64,000 bases of DNA from an uncultured Erysipelotrichaceae bacterium (GTDB lineage Bacteria; Bacillota_I; Bacilli_A; RF39; UBA660): the NCBI GenBank assembly GCA_902791625.1, contig CADAWN010000012.1:1-64000 (forward strand), given 5' to 3'. Below are positions 53,668 to 62,100 of this stretch, piece by piece; positions within the stretch are counted from its first letter, which is position 1; every line of letters begins with the position of its first letter. The notes beneath the pieces were generated by a model. The model did no database searches, was not told where the DNA came from, and was given only the letters and a program-made list of their open reading frames with translations. Position numbers and translations under genes: made by a program.

Positions 53668-55140
53668 GTGAGAAGACAAGAGGATAAAATTATAATACTT
53701 TTTAAAGAATTATTAGAAAAGAAAATAAAAGAATTAAAAAAAGATGATAATACTGTTAGATTATCTAATCAGATTGCTTGTTTAAATGAAATAATAGAAA
53801 TTATGGAAGTTAATGAATTTGATTATATATCATCTAACATAATGCAAATTAGTTTAAATTTAAGTACTATATATGGTGATGAAGAAGCACTAAAAATAGA
53901 AATGGAGATTAGAGGATTACTAAGAAATGCTTTAAAATATAAAGATAATCCATATTTCCAAGATGAATATTTAAAAAGTACTAAAAAACTAAGAGGTTAT
54001 TATCACAGATTTAATAACGAAAGAAAAAATCTTAAAGAAGAACATAGAGAACTTAAAGATAATATTATTAAATATGATAGTTACTTATATAAGATTAACT
54101 ATGGTCAAAGATTTAGAAAAAATCAAATAGTAGATATACAACAATTCTTAGAAGAAGAAAATATAGATAAAAAAGTTGCTATTTATATACTTGAATCATT
54201 ATTTATAAGAAATAATGAAATTGCTAATTCTACACCTAAGGAATTTATGAATTCAAGAGTATATAAAGAAAAATTATTAAAACTATTAACTATAGGTTTT
54301 GAACAATTTGATACAAGAATTAAAAACTATTCTAATGAAAAAGAACTTAAGGATATGGGGGAAATAATAGATAATACTATTGAATGTTGGGATTTATGTT
54401 ATCAAGATTTTGAAACTAGTGGTTTTGAATGTCAATTGCCTACATTAGAAAACTATGATAAGTTTAAATTATACAATTTCTATGTTTTATTTATGGAAAA
54501 ACTTCAAGGTAAAATGTTGGAACAATTAGATAATATTCAAGATAAAGATTTCTTTATGGATTTAGAAACAAAAAGAGAAATAATATTTGATTTCAATAAA
54601 TATAAAAACTTATACTTATGTGTTCGTAATTTCTATGATGATATTTTTGATAAAATAATGGAAGAAATGAAATTAAACTCTAATGAAGTAGAACAAACGG
54701 TAGAAGAAGATGTTAATAAAATATTGTTCTTAAGAAATGATTCTGATGAAGTATTTATCATGAAAGATTTAGATAAGACTAATCCAGAATATTTACCTAA
54801 GATTGTTAAATTATTAAAAGATAAGAAAGCTGGATATACAGTAGATCAAAAGAATACTGATAAGCAAATTATTAGTAATGATAAACTAAGACAATTTAGA
54901 GAATTAAAAGATGATCAAATAAGAATAGTATATAGATATTTAAGTGATAATAAAGTTCTTATAATTGGTTGTGGAACTAAAAAAGATAATGTTGATTACA
55001 AATTATTGAATACTATGGCTAAACGTTATAATAAGTATTATAATAAGAATTTAATAGAACACTATATTGAACAATCGGATAAAGATTTTGATGAATGTAT
55101 AGAGTTTTGTGAAAATAATAAAAGAAAGGGAACTAGATAA
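53668..55140 (+). CDS. Large helical hypothetical protein with RelE/HigB-like C-terminal region
   Basis: The 490-residue protein starts with GTG behind GGGGGG. Residues 1-345 are charged and helical with no recognised family. Residues 350-460 resemble the RelE/HigB toxin fold: LRQFRELKDDQIRIVYRYL, then VLIIGCGTKKDN and a final YKLLNTMAKRYNKYY. A tail with LIEHYIEQ follows. It is coupled to the next small gene, one base after the stop. A toxin fused to a large partner domain is possible, but the match is by eye and the helical part could dominate the function. Confidence 0.55.
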   Translation: MRRQEDKIIILFKELLEKKIKELKKDDNTVRLSNQIACLNEIIEIMEVNEFDYISSNIMQISLNLSTIYGDEEALKIEMEIRGLLRNALKYKDNPYFQDEYLKSTKKLRGYYHRFNNERKNLKEEHRELKDNIIKYDSYLYKINYGQRFRKNQIVDIQQFLEEENIDKKVAIYILESLFIRNNEIANSTPKEFMNSRVYKEKLLKLLTIGFEQFDTRIKNYSNEKELKDMGEIIDNTIECWDLCYQDFETSGFECQLPTLENYDKFKLYNFYVLFMEKLQGKMLEQLDNIQDKDFFMDLETKREIIFDFNKYKNLYLCVRNFYDDIFDKIMEEMKLNSNEVEQTVEEDVNKILFLRNDSDEVFIMKDLDKTNPEYLPKIVKLLKDKKAGYTVDQKNTDKQIISNDKLRQFRELKDDQIRIVYRYLSDNKVLIIGCGTKKDNVDYKLLNTMAKRYNKYYNKNLIEHYIEQSDKDFDECIEFCENNKRKGTR

Positions 55141-55141
55141 T

Positions 55142-55495
55142 ATGAAAAATGACAAAATAGAAAAATTACAAGATGAAATTTTATCAGAGATTAATAGTGA
55201 TGAAAAGATAATTAATAATCTAAAAATATATGATGCTAGTTTTGATAAAATTAAAATGGCTAAGTTTACTCAAAATGATAAGAAATATGATAAAAATTTT
55301 CAAGAAGGTCTAGACGAGTATATGAAGTATTTAATAACTACATATTATTTAGATGAGGATTATTTTTACAATATAATTAATAATCTTAATACTGATGATT
55401 TTGAATATTTAATAGAGTATCTTAAAAAAGATAAGAGTGTTGAAAGCAAAGATATTAGTGTAAAGGTTCTTGAAAAGAAGAAGGAAAACAAATAG
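55142..55495 (+). CDS. Small helical protein, operon partner of 53668
   Basis: The 117-residue protein has no known domain. It is charged and helical (DKIEKLQDEILSEINSDEK; DDFEYLIEYLKKDKS) and ends in a lysine-rich tail. It starts one base after the stop of the previous gene with AAGAAAGGG upstream. Its size and arrangement would suit an antitoxin or accessory subunit, without further evidence. Confidence 0.55.
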   Translation: MKNDKIEKLQDEILSEINSDEKIINNLKIYDASFDKIKMAKFTQNDKKYDKNFQEGLDEYMKYLITTYYLDEDYFYNIINNLNTDDFEYLIEYLKKDKSVESKDISVKVLEKKKENK

Positions 55496-55508
55496 TTTTC
55501 CTTTTTAT
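55481..55508 (+). terminator. Terminator of the 53668-55495 operon
   Basis: AAGGAAAAC / GTTTTCCTT with a five-base loop and T run overlaps the end of the gene. Confidence 0.8.
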
Positions 55509-55522
55509 TTTCAATAAAAACG

Positions 55523-55551
55523 TTGACATAATAAGACTTTCATGATAAAAT
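55523..55551 (+). promoter_or_regulatory. Promoter of the rplU-rpmA operon
   Basis: TTGACA and TAAAAT are separated by 17 bases. Confidence 0.7.
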
Positions 55552-55557
55552 CATTAA

Positions 55558-55645
55558 TGTTTGAAGCTTCATGCTTTAAACCGCATTGAAGAGGTTTTAA
55601 AACGTAAGTACCTTTAGAGCGAGTCTTGAAAATTTAAAGGAGGTT
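55558..55645 (+). promoter_or_regulatory. Ribosomal protein L21 leader RNA
   Basis: The region between promoter and rplU contains a structured leader (AACCGCATTGAAGAGGTTTT and CGTAAGTACC around 55580-55615) typical of the Firmicutes L21 leader, thought to allow autoregulation by r-protein binding. The assignment is by position and resemblance; I could not compute the fold. Confidence 0.65.
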
Positions 55646-55647
55646 AT

Positions 55648-55914
55648 TACGTAACTGAAGGAAGTGAAATCTTTGTTGAAAAGATTACAAATGCTAACAG
55701 TGGTGATGTTGTTAAATTTGATCAAGTATTAATGCTTGATAACAAAGTTGGAAGTCCTTATCTTACTGGTGTTACAGTTGAAGGTGAAGTTCTAAAGAAT
55801 GGTAAACAAAGAAAAATTAAAGTATTCAAATATAAGAACAAATCTAGATCTAACCGTAAAACTCAAGGACATAGACAACCTTATACAAAAATTAAAATTA
55901 CTAAAATCGCTTAA
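55648..55914 (+). CDS. rplU: Ribosomal protein L21, N-terminus missing in this sequence
   Basis: The frame YVTEGSEIFVEKITN to KTQGHRQPYTKIKITKIA is clearly L21. The ribosome binding site AAAGGAGG at 55636-55643 is followed almost directly by codons for about residue 13, with no start codon in between. The expected opening (MYAIIETGGKQ) is absent, implying about 40 deleted bases. The first in-frame ATG at 55732 would remove a quarter of the protein. As rplU is essential or nearly so, an assembly deletion is the likely explanation. Confidence 0.9.
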   Translation, partial: YVTEGSEIFVEKITNANSGDVVKFDQVLMLDNKVGSPYLTGVTVEGEVLKNGKQRKIKVFKYKNKSRSNRKTQGHRQPYTKIKITKIA

Positions 55915-55916
55915 TT

Positions 55917-56219
55917 ATGATTAAAGTAGAAGTAAAGAAGGAAAAGGGTAAGTATACGGGTGTTAAAATACTAGGACATGCTATGTATGATGATTATGGT
56001 AAAGATATTGTATGTAGTGCAGCAAGTAGTATTGTAACAACAACAGTTAATGGTATACTTTCATTAAAAAAAGGTAGTCTAAGTTATATGATTAGTAAAC
56101 AAGGAATGAATATCAAAGTATTATCAGATGATAATAATACTCAAATATTAATTCAAAATATGATAAGTTTACTAAAAGAATTAGAAAAAAATTATAAAGA
56201 TAATATACAAGTAAAGTAA
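55917..56219 (+). CDS. prp: Ribosomal-processing cysteine protease Prp
   Basis: Prp cuts the N-terminal extension from L27 in Firmicutes. The 100 residues include the catalytic pair H21 in GHAMYD and C33 in VCSAASS. The gene lies between rplU and rpmA, three bases after the rplU stop, exactly the conserved order. The L27 in the next gene carries the matching extension. Confidence 0.95.
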   Translation: MIKVEVKKEKGKYTGVKILGHAMYDDYGKDIVCSAASSIVTTTVNGILSLKKGSLSYMISKQGMNIKVLSDDNNTQILIQNMISLLKELEKNYKDNIQVK

Positions 56220-56231
56220 GGAGGAATTATT

Positions 56232-56522
56232 GTGAAACTATTAAAGTTAAATATTCAATTATTCGCTCACCATAAAGGTCAAGGTTCTACATCAAATGGA
56301 CGTGATTCAGCAGGACGTAGACTTGGAGCTAAAAGAGCTGATGGACAAACTGTTACAGCAGGTTCAATTTTATATCGTCAAAGAGGAACTAAAATATTCC
56401 CAGGAAAGAACGTAAGACGTGGTAGCGATGATACATTATATACAACAGTAGACGGAGTTGTTAAATTCGAAAGAGTTGGAAGAAAAACTCAAGCTTCTGT
56501 TTATCCAGTTGAAAGTAAATAA
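56232..56522 (+). CDS. rpmA: Ribosomal protein L27 with Prp-cleaved extension
   Basis: The 96-residue protein starts at a GTG behind AAGGAGG and has the extension [12 protein letters not shown] followed by [14 protein letters not shown]. The sequence LNIQLFA fits the Prp cleavage motif, so mature L27 would begin HHKG. The rest matches L27 throughout ([25 protein letters not shown]). Confidence 0.96.
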   Translation: MKLLKLNIQLFAHHKGQGSTSNGRDSAGRRLGAKRADGQTVTAGSILYRQRGTKIFPGKNVRRGSDDTLYTTVDGVVKFERVGRKTQASVYPVESK

Positions 56523-56541
56523 GACCTAGTTAGGTCTTTTT
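56521..56541 (+). terminator. Terminator of the rplU-rpmA operon
   Basis: AAGACCTA / TAGGTCTT directly after the rpmA stop, followed by T residues. Confidence 0.8.
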
Positions 56542-56590
56542 ATTTTGTATTTGTGTGATATAATAGTATTACTATTTAAAGGAGTTTTTT

Positions 56591-57757
56591 ATGAAAATAA
56601 CTGTAGTTGGAGCTGGATATGTAGGATTATCTTTAGCAACTTTATTAAGTAAAGATAATGAAGTTGTTTTATTAGATATTATAAAAGAAAAACTAGATAT
56701 GATAGATAATAGAATAAGTCCAATAAAAGATAAAGATATTATAGATTATTTTAAAAATAAAAAATTAAATTTGAAAACTACATTAGATTATAAAGAAGCA
56801 TTTATTGATAGCAACTTTATTATTATTGCAACTCCAACTGATTATAATACAGAAACAAAAGTATTTGATACAAGAAGTGTAGAAGAAAATATAGAAAAAA
56901 TAATACAAGTAAATAGTGATGCTACTATAATTATTAAATCAACTGTACCTATAGGCTATACTAAAAATATTAGAAAAAAATATATCAAGAATAATATTAT
57001 ATTTTCTCCTGAATTTTTAAGAGAAGGAAAAGCTTTATATGATAATTTGTATCCATCTAGAATAATAATAGGAGATAAAAGTAGTGAAGCTAAAGAATTT
57101 GGAGAGCTTTTAAAAAATAGTTCTTTAAAAAAAAATGTAGTAGTTAAATATATGGATTCAAATGAAGCAGAATCAGTAAAACTATTTTCAAATACATATT
57201 TAGCTCTTAGAATATCTTATTTTAATGAATTAGATACATTTGCTAAGAAGAATAATTTAAATACAAAAGATATAATAGAAGGTGTATCTCTTGATCCAAG
57301 AATAGGTGATTTTTATAATAATCCTTCTTTTGGATATGGAGGTTATTGTCTTCCTAAAGATACTAAACAATTACTTTCTAATTATGAAAATATTCCACAA
57401 AACTTAATAGAATCAATAATTAAATCTAATGATACAAGAAAACATTTTATTTCAGAAGATATAATAAATAAAAAACCTAAATTAGTAGGTATTTATAAAT
57501 TAAGTATGAAAAAAGATTCAGATAATTATAGACAATCAGCTATATTAGATATAATTAATATTTTAAAAGATAATAATATAGATATGATTATTTATGATGA
57601 GACAATAAGAGATAATAGTTTTAATGGAATAAAAGTAGTAAATGATTTAAAAGTTTTTAAAAAAGAAAGTAGTATTATTTTAGCTAACAGAATTGATAAA
57701 GATTTAAGTGATGTAGATAATAAAGTTTATACGAGGGATATATTATTTAGAGATTAA
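56591..57757 (+). CDS. ugd: UDP-glucose 6-dehydrogenase
   Basis: The enzyme oxidises UDP-glucose to UDP-glucuronate with NAD. The 388 residues contain the Rossmann motif VGAGYVGLSLA at the start, a KSTVPIGYT loop, FSPEFLREGKA, and the active-site cysteine near residue 253 in GYGGYCLPKDTKQL. It precedes a UDP-sugar epimerase gene, so the pair probably supplies uronic acids for a capsule or wall polymer. It has a TATAAT at 56559. Confidence 0.94.
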   Translation: MKITVVGAGYVGLSLATLLSKDNEVVLLDIIKEKLDMIDNRISPIKDKDIIDYFKNKKLNLKTTLDYKEAFIDSNFIIIATPTDYNTETKVFDTRSVEENIEKIIQVNSDATIIIKSTVPIGYTKNIRKKYIKNNIIFSPEFLREGKALYDNLYPSRIIIGDKSSEAKEFGELLKNSSLKKNVVVKYMDSNEAESVKLFSNTYLALRISYFNELDTFAKKNNLNTKDIIEGVSLDPRIGDFYNNPSFGYGGYCLPKDTKQLLSNYENIPQNLIESIIKSNDTRKHFISEDIINKKPKLVGIYKLSMKKDSDNYRQSAILDIINILKDNNIDMIIYDETIRDNSFNGIKVVNDLKVFKKESSIILANRIDKDLSDVDNKVYTRDILFRD

Positions 57758-57788
57758 ACATTATTTACATTCAGGGAGGTTAAGTTAA

Positions 57789-58751
57789 ATGAAAACATAT
57801 TTAATTACAGGTGGGGCTGGTTTTATTGGTTCTAATTTAACAGATAGATTATTAGAAGATGGAAACAATGTAATTGCTATTGATAATTTTTGTAGTTTTT
57901 ATAATCCAAAATTAAAAGAGAAAAATATAGAAAATGCACTTAAGTATGGTAATTATAAATTATATAGAGAAGATATAAATGATAGAAGAAAATTAAGCGA
58001 TATATTCAAAAATAATAAAATAGATTGTGTAGTTCATTTAGCTGCTCAAGCTGGTGTTAGACCATCTATAAAGGATCCTCTATATTATGAAAAAGTTAAT
58101 ATGCAAGGTACATTAAATTTAATTGAGGAAATGAAAAACAATTATGTTAAAAAATTCTTATTAGCATCTTCTAGTAGTGTATATGGAAATTCTAATGATA
58201 TTCCATTTAATGAGAATATGTCAACTGATAGATGTATTAGTCCATATGCTGCTACTAAAAAAGCAGATGAAGTAATGAGTTATGTATATCACAATTTATA
58301 TGGTATGAATGTTATTATTCCAAGATTTTTTACTGTGTATGGACCTAGACAAAGACCAGATCTTGCAATAAGTAAGTTTACTGATTTAATATATAATGAT
58401 AAAAAAATACCTATGTATGGAGATGGAAGTACTTTTAGAGATTATACATATATAGATGATATAGTAGATGGAATTGTTAAATGTGCTCTTTATTTGGATA
58501 AAGAAGATGTTTATGAAATATTAAATTTAGGTAGTTCTAATCCAATTACTTTAAAGAAAATGATAGAAGTAATAGCTAAAGAATTAAATAAAGAACCTGA
58601 TATAGAACAACTTGATATGCAAAAAGGAGATGTATCTGGTACTTATGCTGATATAACGAAAGCAAAAGAATTAATTGGATATGAACCTAAAGTAAGTTTT
58701 GAAGAAGGAATAAAAAGATTTGTAAAGTATTATAAGAATAATAGAATCTAA
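57789..58751 (+). CDS. NAD-dependent nucleotide-sugar epimerase, probably UDP-glucuronate 4-epimerase
   Basis: The 320-residue short-chain dehydrogenase family enzyme has GGAGFIGSN at residues 7-15, the catalytic SSSSVYG and YAATKKADE (Tyr-x3-Lys), and DYTYIDDIVDGI downstream. It follows ugd by 31 bases, which makes UDP-glucuronate the likely substrate and UDP-galacturonate the product; UDP-glucose 4-epimerase is the alternative. The start follows GGGAGG. Confidence 0.88.
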   Translation: MKTYLITGGAGFIGSNLTDRLLEDGNNVIAIDNFCSFYNPKLKEKNIENALKYGNYKLYREDINDRRKLSDIFKNNKIDCVVHLAAQAGVRPSIKDPLYYEKVNMQGTLNLIEEMKNNYVKKFLLASSSSVYGNSNDIPFNENMSTDRCISPYAATKKADEVMSYVYHNLYGMNVIIPRFFTVYGPRQRPDLAISKFTDLIYNDKKIPMYGDGSTFRDYTYIDDIVDGIVKCALYLDKEDVYEILNLGSSNPITLKKMIEVIAKELNKEPDIEQLDMQKGDVSGTYADITKAKELIGYEPKVSFEEGIKRFVKYYKNNRI

Positions 58752-58780
58752 TTTACATGTTAAAAAATTAATGTTATAAT
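58752..58780 (+). promoter_or_regulatory. Promoter of obg
   Basis: TTTACA and TATAAT are separated by 17 bases, starting at the epimerase stop. Confidence 0.7.
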
Positions 58781-58806
58781 ACTGCTAGTTAAAAGGAGGG
58801 GATAGT

Positions 58807-60081
58807 ATGTTTGTAGATGAGGTCATTCTAAATGTAATAGCGGGTTCAGGTGGAGATGGATGTACTGCTTTTAGACGTGAAAAATATGTTGAAATGGGTG
58901 GACCATTTGGTGGTAATGGTGGTAAAGGATCAGATATAATATTTAAAGTTGATGAAGGATTACATACACTTCTTGATTTACGTTACCAAAAACAAATAAA
59001 AGGTAGTAAAGGAGAAAACGGTAAAGGTAAGAATCAACATGGTAAAAATAGTCCTGATGTTATAGTTAAAGTACCACTTGGAACAGTAGTTACTGATATG
59101 GATACTGGACTAATAATTTGTGATTTAAAGAAAAAAGATGATAGCTTTATTGTTGCTAAAGGTGGACGTGGTGGAAGAGGAAATACTGCTTTTAAAACTC
59201 AAACTAATACAGCTCCAGACTTTAGTGAAAATGGTGAACCAGGAGAAGAAAGAACTTTAAAGGTAGAAGTTAAGATGCTTGCAGATGTAGGACTTGTTGG
59301 TCTTCCAAGTGTTGGTAAAAGTACAATTATTTCATCTATTTCTAGATCAAAACCAAAGATTGCAGCTTATCACTTTACAACATTATCTCCTAATTTAGGA
59401 GTTACTAAAACAGATGATAATTATAGTTATGTAGTAGCGGATCTTCCTGGACTTATTGAAGGAGCAAGTCATGGTGAAGGACTTGGAGATAAATTTTTAA
59501 GGCATATAGAAAGAACTAAAGTTATCGCACATGTTATAGATATGGCTTCAGTTGAAGGAAGAAATCCATATGAAGATTATGTATTAATTAATAAAGAATT
59601 AGAAGAGTTTAATCCAAAACTACTTAAAAAACCAATGATTATAGTAGCTAATAAAATGGACTTAGAAGAAAGTTATGAAAATTTAAAAAGATTTAAAGAA
59701 AAAGTTAGTGATAAAGAAATATTTGAAGTAAGTGGAGCTACGGGTGAAGGATTAAGAGATGTAGTTAATTATCTTGGAAAATTATTACAAGAGTTACCAG
59801 AAGAAGAATTATTTGATGATGATAAGATAGAAAGTCATGTTCTATATAAATTTAAAAAAGAAGAAAAATATACTATTGAAAGAGAAGATGATGTTTGGGT
59901 AATTAAAGGTGATGAAATAGAAAAACTATTTAAAATGACTAAATTTTCATCAGATGAAGCAGTATATAGATTTGCTAAAAAGTTAACAAGAATGGGAATA
60001 GATAAGAAACTTGAATCACTTGGAGCTAAAGAAGGAGATCAAGTAAGAATTCTAGATTTCTATTTTGATTATAGAAAATAG
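58807..60081 (+). CDS. obg: GTPase Obg
   Basis: Obg is an essential large-subunit assembly GTPase. The 424 residues comprise the glycine-rich Obg fold (1-158, with GGDGCTAFRREKYVEMGGP), the G domain (G1 GLPSVGKS near 165, G3 DLPGLIEGA, G4 NKMD) and a C-terminal OCT domain (345-424). The order is normal for Firmicutes and the start follows AGGAGG. Confidence 0.96.
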   Translation: MFVDEVILNVIAGSGGDGCTAFRREKYVEMGGPFGGNGGKGSDIIFKVDEGLHTLLDLRYQKQIKGSKGENGKGKNQHGKNSPDVIVKVPLGTVVTDMDTGLIICDLKKKDDSFIVAKGGRGGRGNTAFKTQTNTAPDFSENGEPGEERTLKVEVKMLADVGLVGLPSVGKSTIISSISRSKPKIAAYHFTTLSPNLGVTKTDDNYSYVVADLPGLIEGASHGEGLGDKFLRHIERTKVIAHVIDMASVEGRNPYEDYVLINKELEEFNPKLLKKPMIIVANKMDLEESYENLKRFKEKVSDKEIFEVSGATGEGLRDVVNYLGKLLQELPEEELFDDDKIESHVLYKFKKEEKYTIEREDDVWVIKGDEIEKLFKMTKFSSDEAVYRFAKKLTRMGIDKKLESLGAKEGDQVRILDFYFDYRK

Positions 60082-60132
60082 TTTTAATTTTAAAAAAATA
60101 TGATATAATCATTATAGAATAGAGGTGCTAGG

Positions 60133-60924
60133 ATGAAGAGTATTAGTTTTTTAGAAGAAAATGGTGTTGATATTAAGAATAGTTTAGAACTTTTAGGTGA
60201 TGAAGCTACATATAATGAAACTGTAGGAGAATATCTAACAGGAGTTTATGATAAACTAAATCAATTAGTTGACTTTTTAAAGAAAGGTGATTTAGAAAAT
60301 TATAGTATTTATGTACATTCTTTAAAAAGTGATTCTAAGTATTATGGTTTTATGAAGCTTGCCGATATTGCATATGAACATGAAATGAAAAGTAAAGCCA
60401 ATGACATGGGATATGTACAAAGTCATATTTCTGATTTAGTTAATGAAGGAAATAATACAATTCGTCTTTTGAATGAATATGTTGAAGGTGAAAAACCAGA
60501 AGAAAAGAAAGAAGAAAAACAAGATATAGTAGTTTTTGATAAGAAAACAATACTAGTAGTAGATGATTCTAATATTGTTAGAAACTTTGTTAAAAGATCT
60601 TTTGATACTAAATATAATGTAGCAAGTGCTGAAGATGGAGAAGGAGCTATTAAAATAATAGAAGCTAATAAAGATAGTGATATGATTGAAGCAATACTAC
60701 TTGACTTAAATATGCCTAAAGTAGATGGTTTTGGAGTACTTGAATACATTAAAACTAATAATCTATTTAAAAAGATGCCTGTATCAATAATATCTGGAGA
60801 TTCATCAAAAGAAACGATAGATAAAGCTTTTACTTATCCAATTGTTGATATGTTACCTAAACCTTTTAATGATCAAAATGTAAAAGCTGTAATAGATAAG
60901 ACATTAATTTATAAACAATCTTAA
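60133..60924 (+). CDS. HPt-REC two-domain phosphotransfer protein
   Basis: The 263-residue protein has a helical histidine phosphotransfer domain (about 15-115) with H62 in VHSLKSDSKYYG, an acidic linker, and a C-terminal receiver domain (138-263) with acidic D144/D145, phosphoacceptor D191 in LLDLNMP, S221 and K243 in LPKPF. No histidine kinase or output domain is present, and no kinase gene is nearby. The HPt-before-REC order without kinase is unusual and suggests a relay or sink protein whose partner is elsewhere. It has its own promoter-like TATAAT upstream and a GAGGTG site. Confidence 0.87.
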   Translation: MKSISFLEENGVDIKNSLELLGDEATYNETVGEYLTGVYDKLNQLVDFLKKGDLENYSIYVHSLKSDSKYYGFMKLADIAYEHEMKSKANDMGYVQSHISDLVNEGNNTIRLLNEYVEGEKPEEKKEEKQDIVVFDKKTILVVDDSNIVRNFVKRSFDTKYNVASAEDGEGAIKIIEANKDSDMIEAILLDLNMPKVDGFGVLEYIKTNNLFKKMPVSIISGDSSKETIDKAFTYPIVDMLPKPFNDQNVKAVIDKTLIYKQS

Positions 60925-60950
60925 AAACACTTATTTAAAGTGTTTTTTTA
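60925..60950 (+). terminator. Terminator of the HPt-REC gene
   Basis: AAACACTT / AAGTGTTT with a five-base loop and T run. Confidence 0.8.
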
Positions 60951-61012
60951 ATTAATACTAGATTATAAATAATAATCGTGTTAAAATAATATAGAAAAAG
61001 AGGAGGATTAAT

Positions 61013-61738
61013 ATGAGTGGACATTCAAAATGGGCAACTATACATAGAAAAAAAGGAGAATTAGATGCAGCTCGTGGTAAAGTATTTCAAAAGTTAGCTA
61101 AAGAAATATATGTTGCAGCTAAACAAGGAACACCTGATCCTGCAAGTAATGCTTCTTTGAGAATGGTTATTGAAAAAGCAAGAAGTGCTAATATGCCTAA
61201 AGATAATATTGAAAAAGCTATTCAGAAAGCTAAAGGAGCTAGTGAAGGTGAAAACTATGAATTCATTAGATATGAAGGATATGGACCTAGTGGAGTAGCT
61301 ATTATTGTTGATTGTTTAACTGATAATAGAAATAGAACAGCAGGAGATGTAAGAAGTAAATTTACTAAACGTGGTGGTAATTTAGGAACTGCTGGAAGTG
61401 TAAGTTATATGTTTGAAAGAAAAGGAATCATTACTATTCCTAGTGAATATGATGAAGAAGAAATGATGATGACTGCTCTTGATGCAGGTGCTGATGATTT
61501 TGAAACAGAAGATGATGTTTATGTAATTACTACTAAACCTGAAGATTTTGTTAAAGTAAAAGAAAGCTTAGAACAAGCTGGAGTAAAAGAATTCTTAACA
61601 AGTGAAGTAACATTTACACCAAATAATATGGTTGAGTTAACAGATTCTGAACAAGTAGAAAAAGTACATAGTTTAATAGAAGCTTTAGAAGAACTTGATG
61701 ATGTACAAGATGTATATTGTAATTTAAAAGAAGATTAG
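61013..61738 (+). CDS. yebC: YebC/PmpR family protein (TACO1-like)
   Basis: The 241-residue protein matches the YebC family from MSGHSKWATIHRKKGELDAARGK to the final QDVYCNL. Family members have been reported as transcription regulators or translation factors easing stalls at proline runs. Here it lies upstream of a KilA-N remnant and ruvAB; in many bacteria yebC is next to ruvC-ruvAB. The start follows GAGGAGG. Confidence 0.96.
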   Translation: MSGHSKWATIHRKKGELDAARGKVFQKLAKEIYVAAKQGTPDPASNASLRMVIEKARSANMPKDNIEKAIQKAKGASEGENYEFIRYEGYGPSGVAIIVDCLTDNRNRTAGDVRSKFTKRGGNLGTAGSVSYMFERKGIITIPSEYDEEEMMMTALDAGADDFETEDDVYVITTKPEDFVKVKESLEQAGVKEFLTSEVTFTPNNMVELTDSEQVEKVHSLIEALEELDDVQDVYCNLKED

Positions 61739-61750
61739 TCTTCTTTTTTT
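61727..61750 (+). terminator. Terminator of yebC
   Basis: AAAGAAGA / TCTTCTTT with a four-base loop and T run overlaps the yebC stop codon. Confidence 0.8.
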
Positions 61751-61759
61751 ATTTTTATA

Positions 61760-61788
61760 TTGACAAACAAACGTACGAAATATATAAT
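61760..61788 (+). promoter_or_regulatory. Consensus sigma-A promoter
   Basis: TTGACA and TATAAT are separated by exactly 17 bases, upstream of the KilA-N remnant. Confidence 0.85.
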
Positions 61789-61816
61789 TAATTTATAATT
61801 ATTTCATGAGGAAAAT

Positions 61817-62069
61817 ATGAAGCAAGGTAAAATTTGTATATGATAATTAATTATGGCAAATTTACCATAATTAAAAGTCAGAAAATGAACTTATTTGTCT
61901 AGCTAATTTAGAAAGTTTGAACTCTGTTTTTATTAATGAAGGATTAAAACAATCAGAAAGATTAGAAAAACTAAATAAAATAGCTATATCTCAAATGAAA
62001 ATATTAAATAATAGTGATTTAGATTATACTTATAATGATGAAAAACAAATTAGTTTTCAAAATAATTAA
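61817..62069 (+). pseudogene. KilA-N-domain protein remnant
   Basis: A short start (MKQGKICI) with a GAGG binding site ends at TGA. About 45 bases later an open frame from about 61874 reads the C-terminal region (ENELICLANLESLNSVFINEG, SERLEKLNKIAISQMK) of the KilA-N-domain proteins common in gut Firmicutes. Those proteins are about 280 residues, so most of the coding sequence, including the KilA-N domain, is missing. The 10-bp inverted repeat TTAATTATGG / CCATAATTAA (61848-61875) lies at the junction. It is read as a decayed accessory gene, though an assembly deletion is possible. It fills the gap between yebC and ruvA. Confidence 0.7.
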
Positions 62070-62100
62070 TTATTGATATAATTGTATAGGAGGGTATTTT

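Noticed and set aside
60423-60749. Minus-strand open frame opposite the HPt-REC gene
   Set aside because: It is a shadow of the receiver domain with no ribosome binding site or family resemblance.
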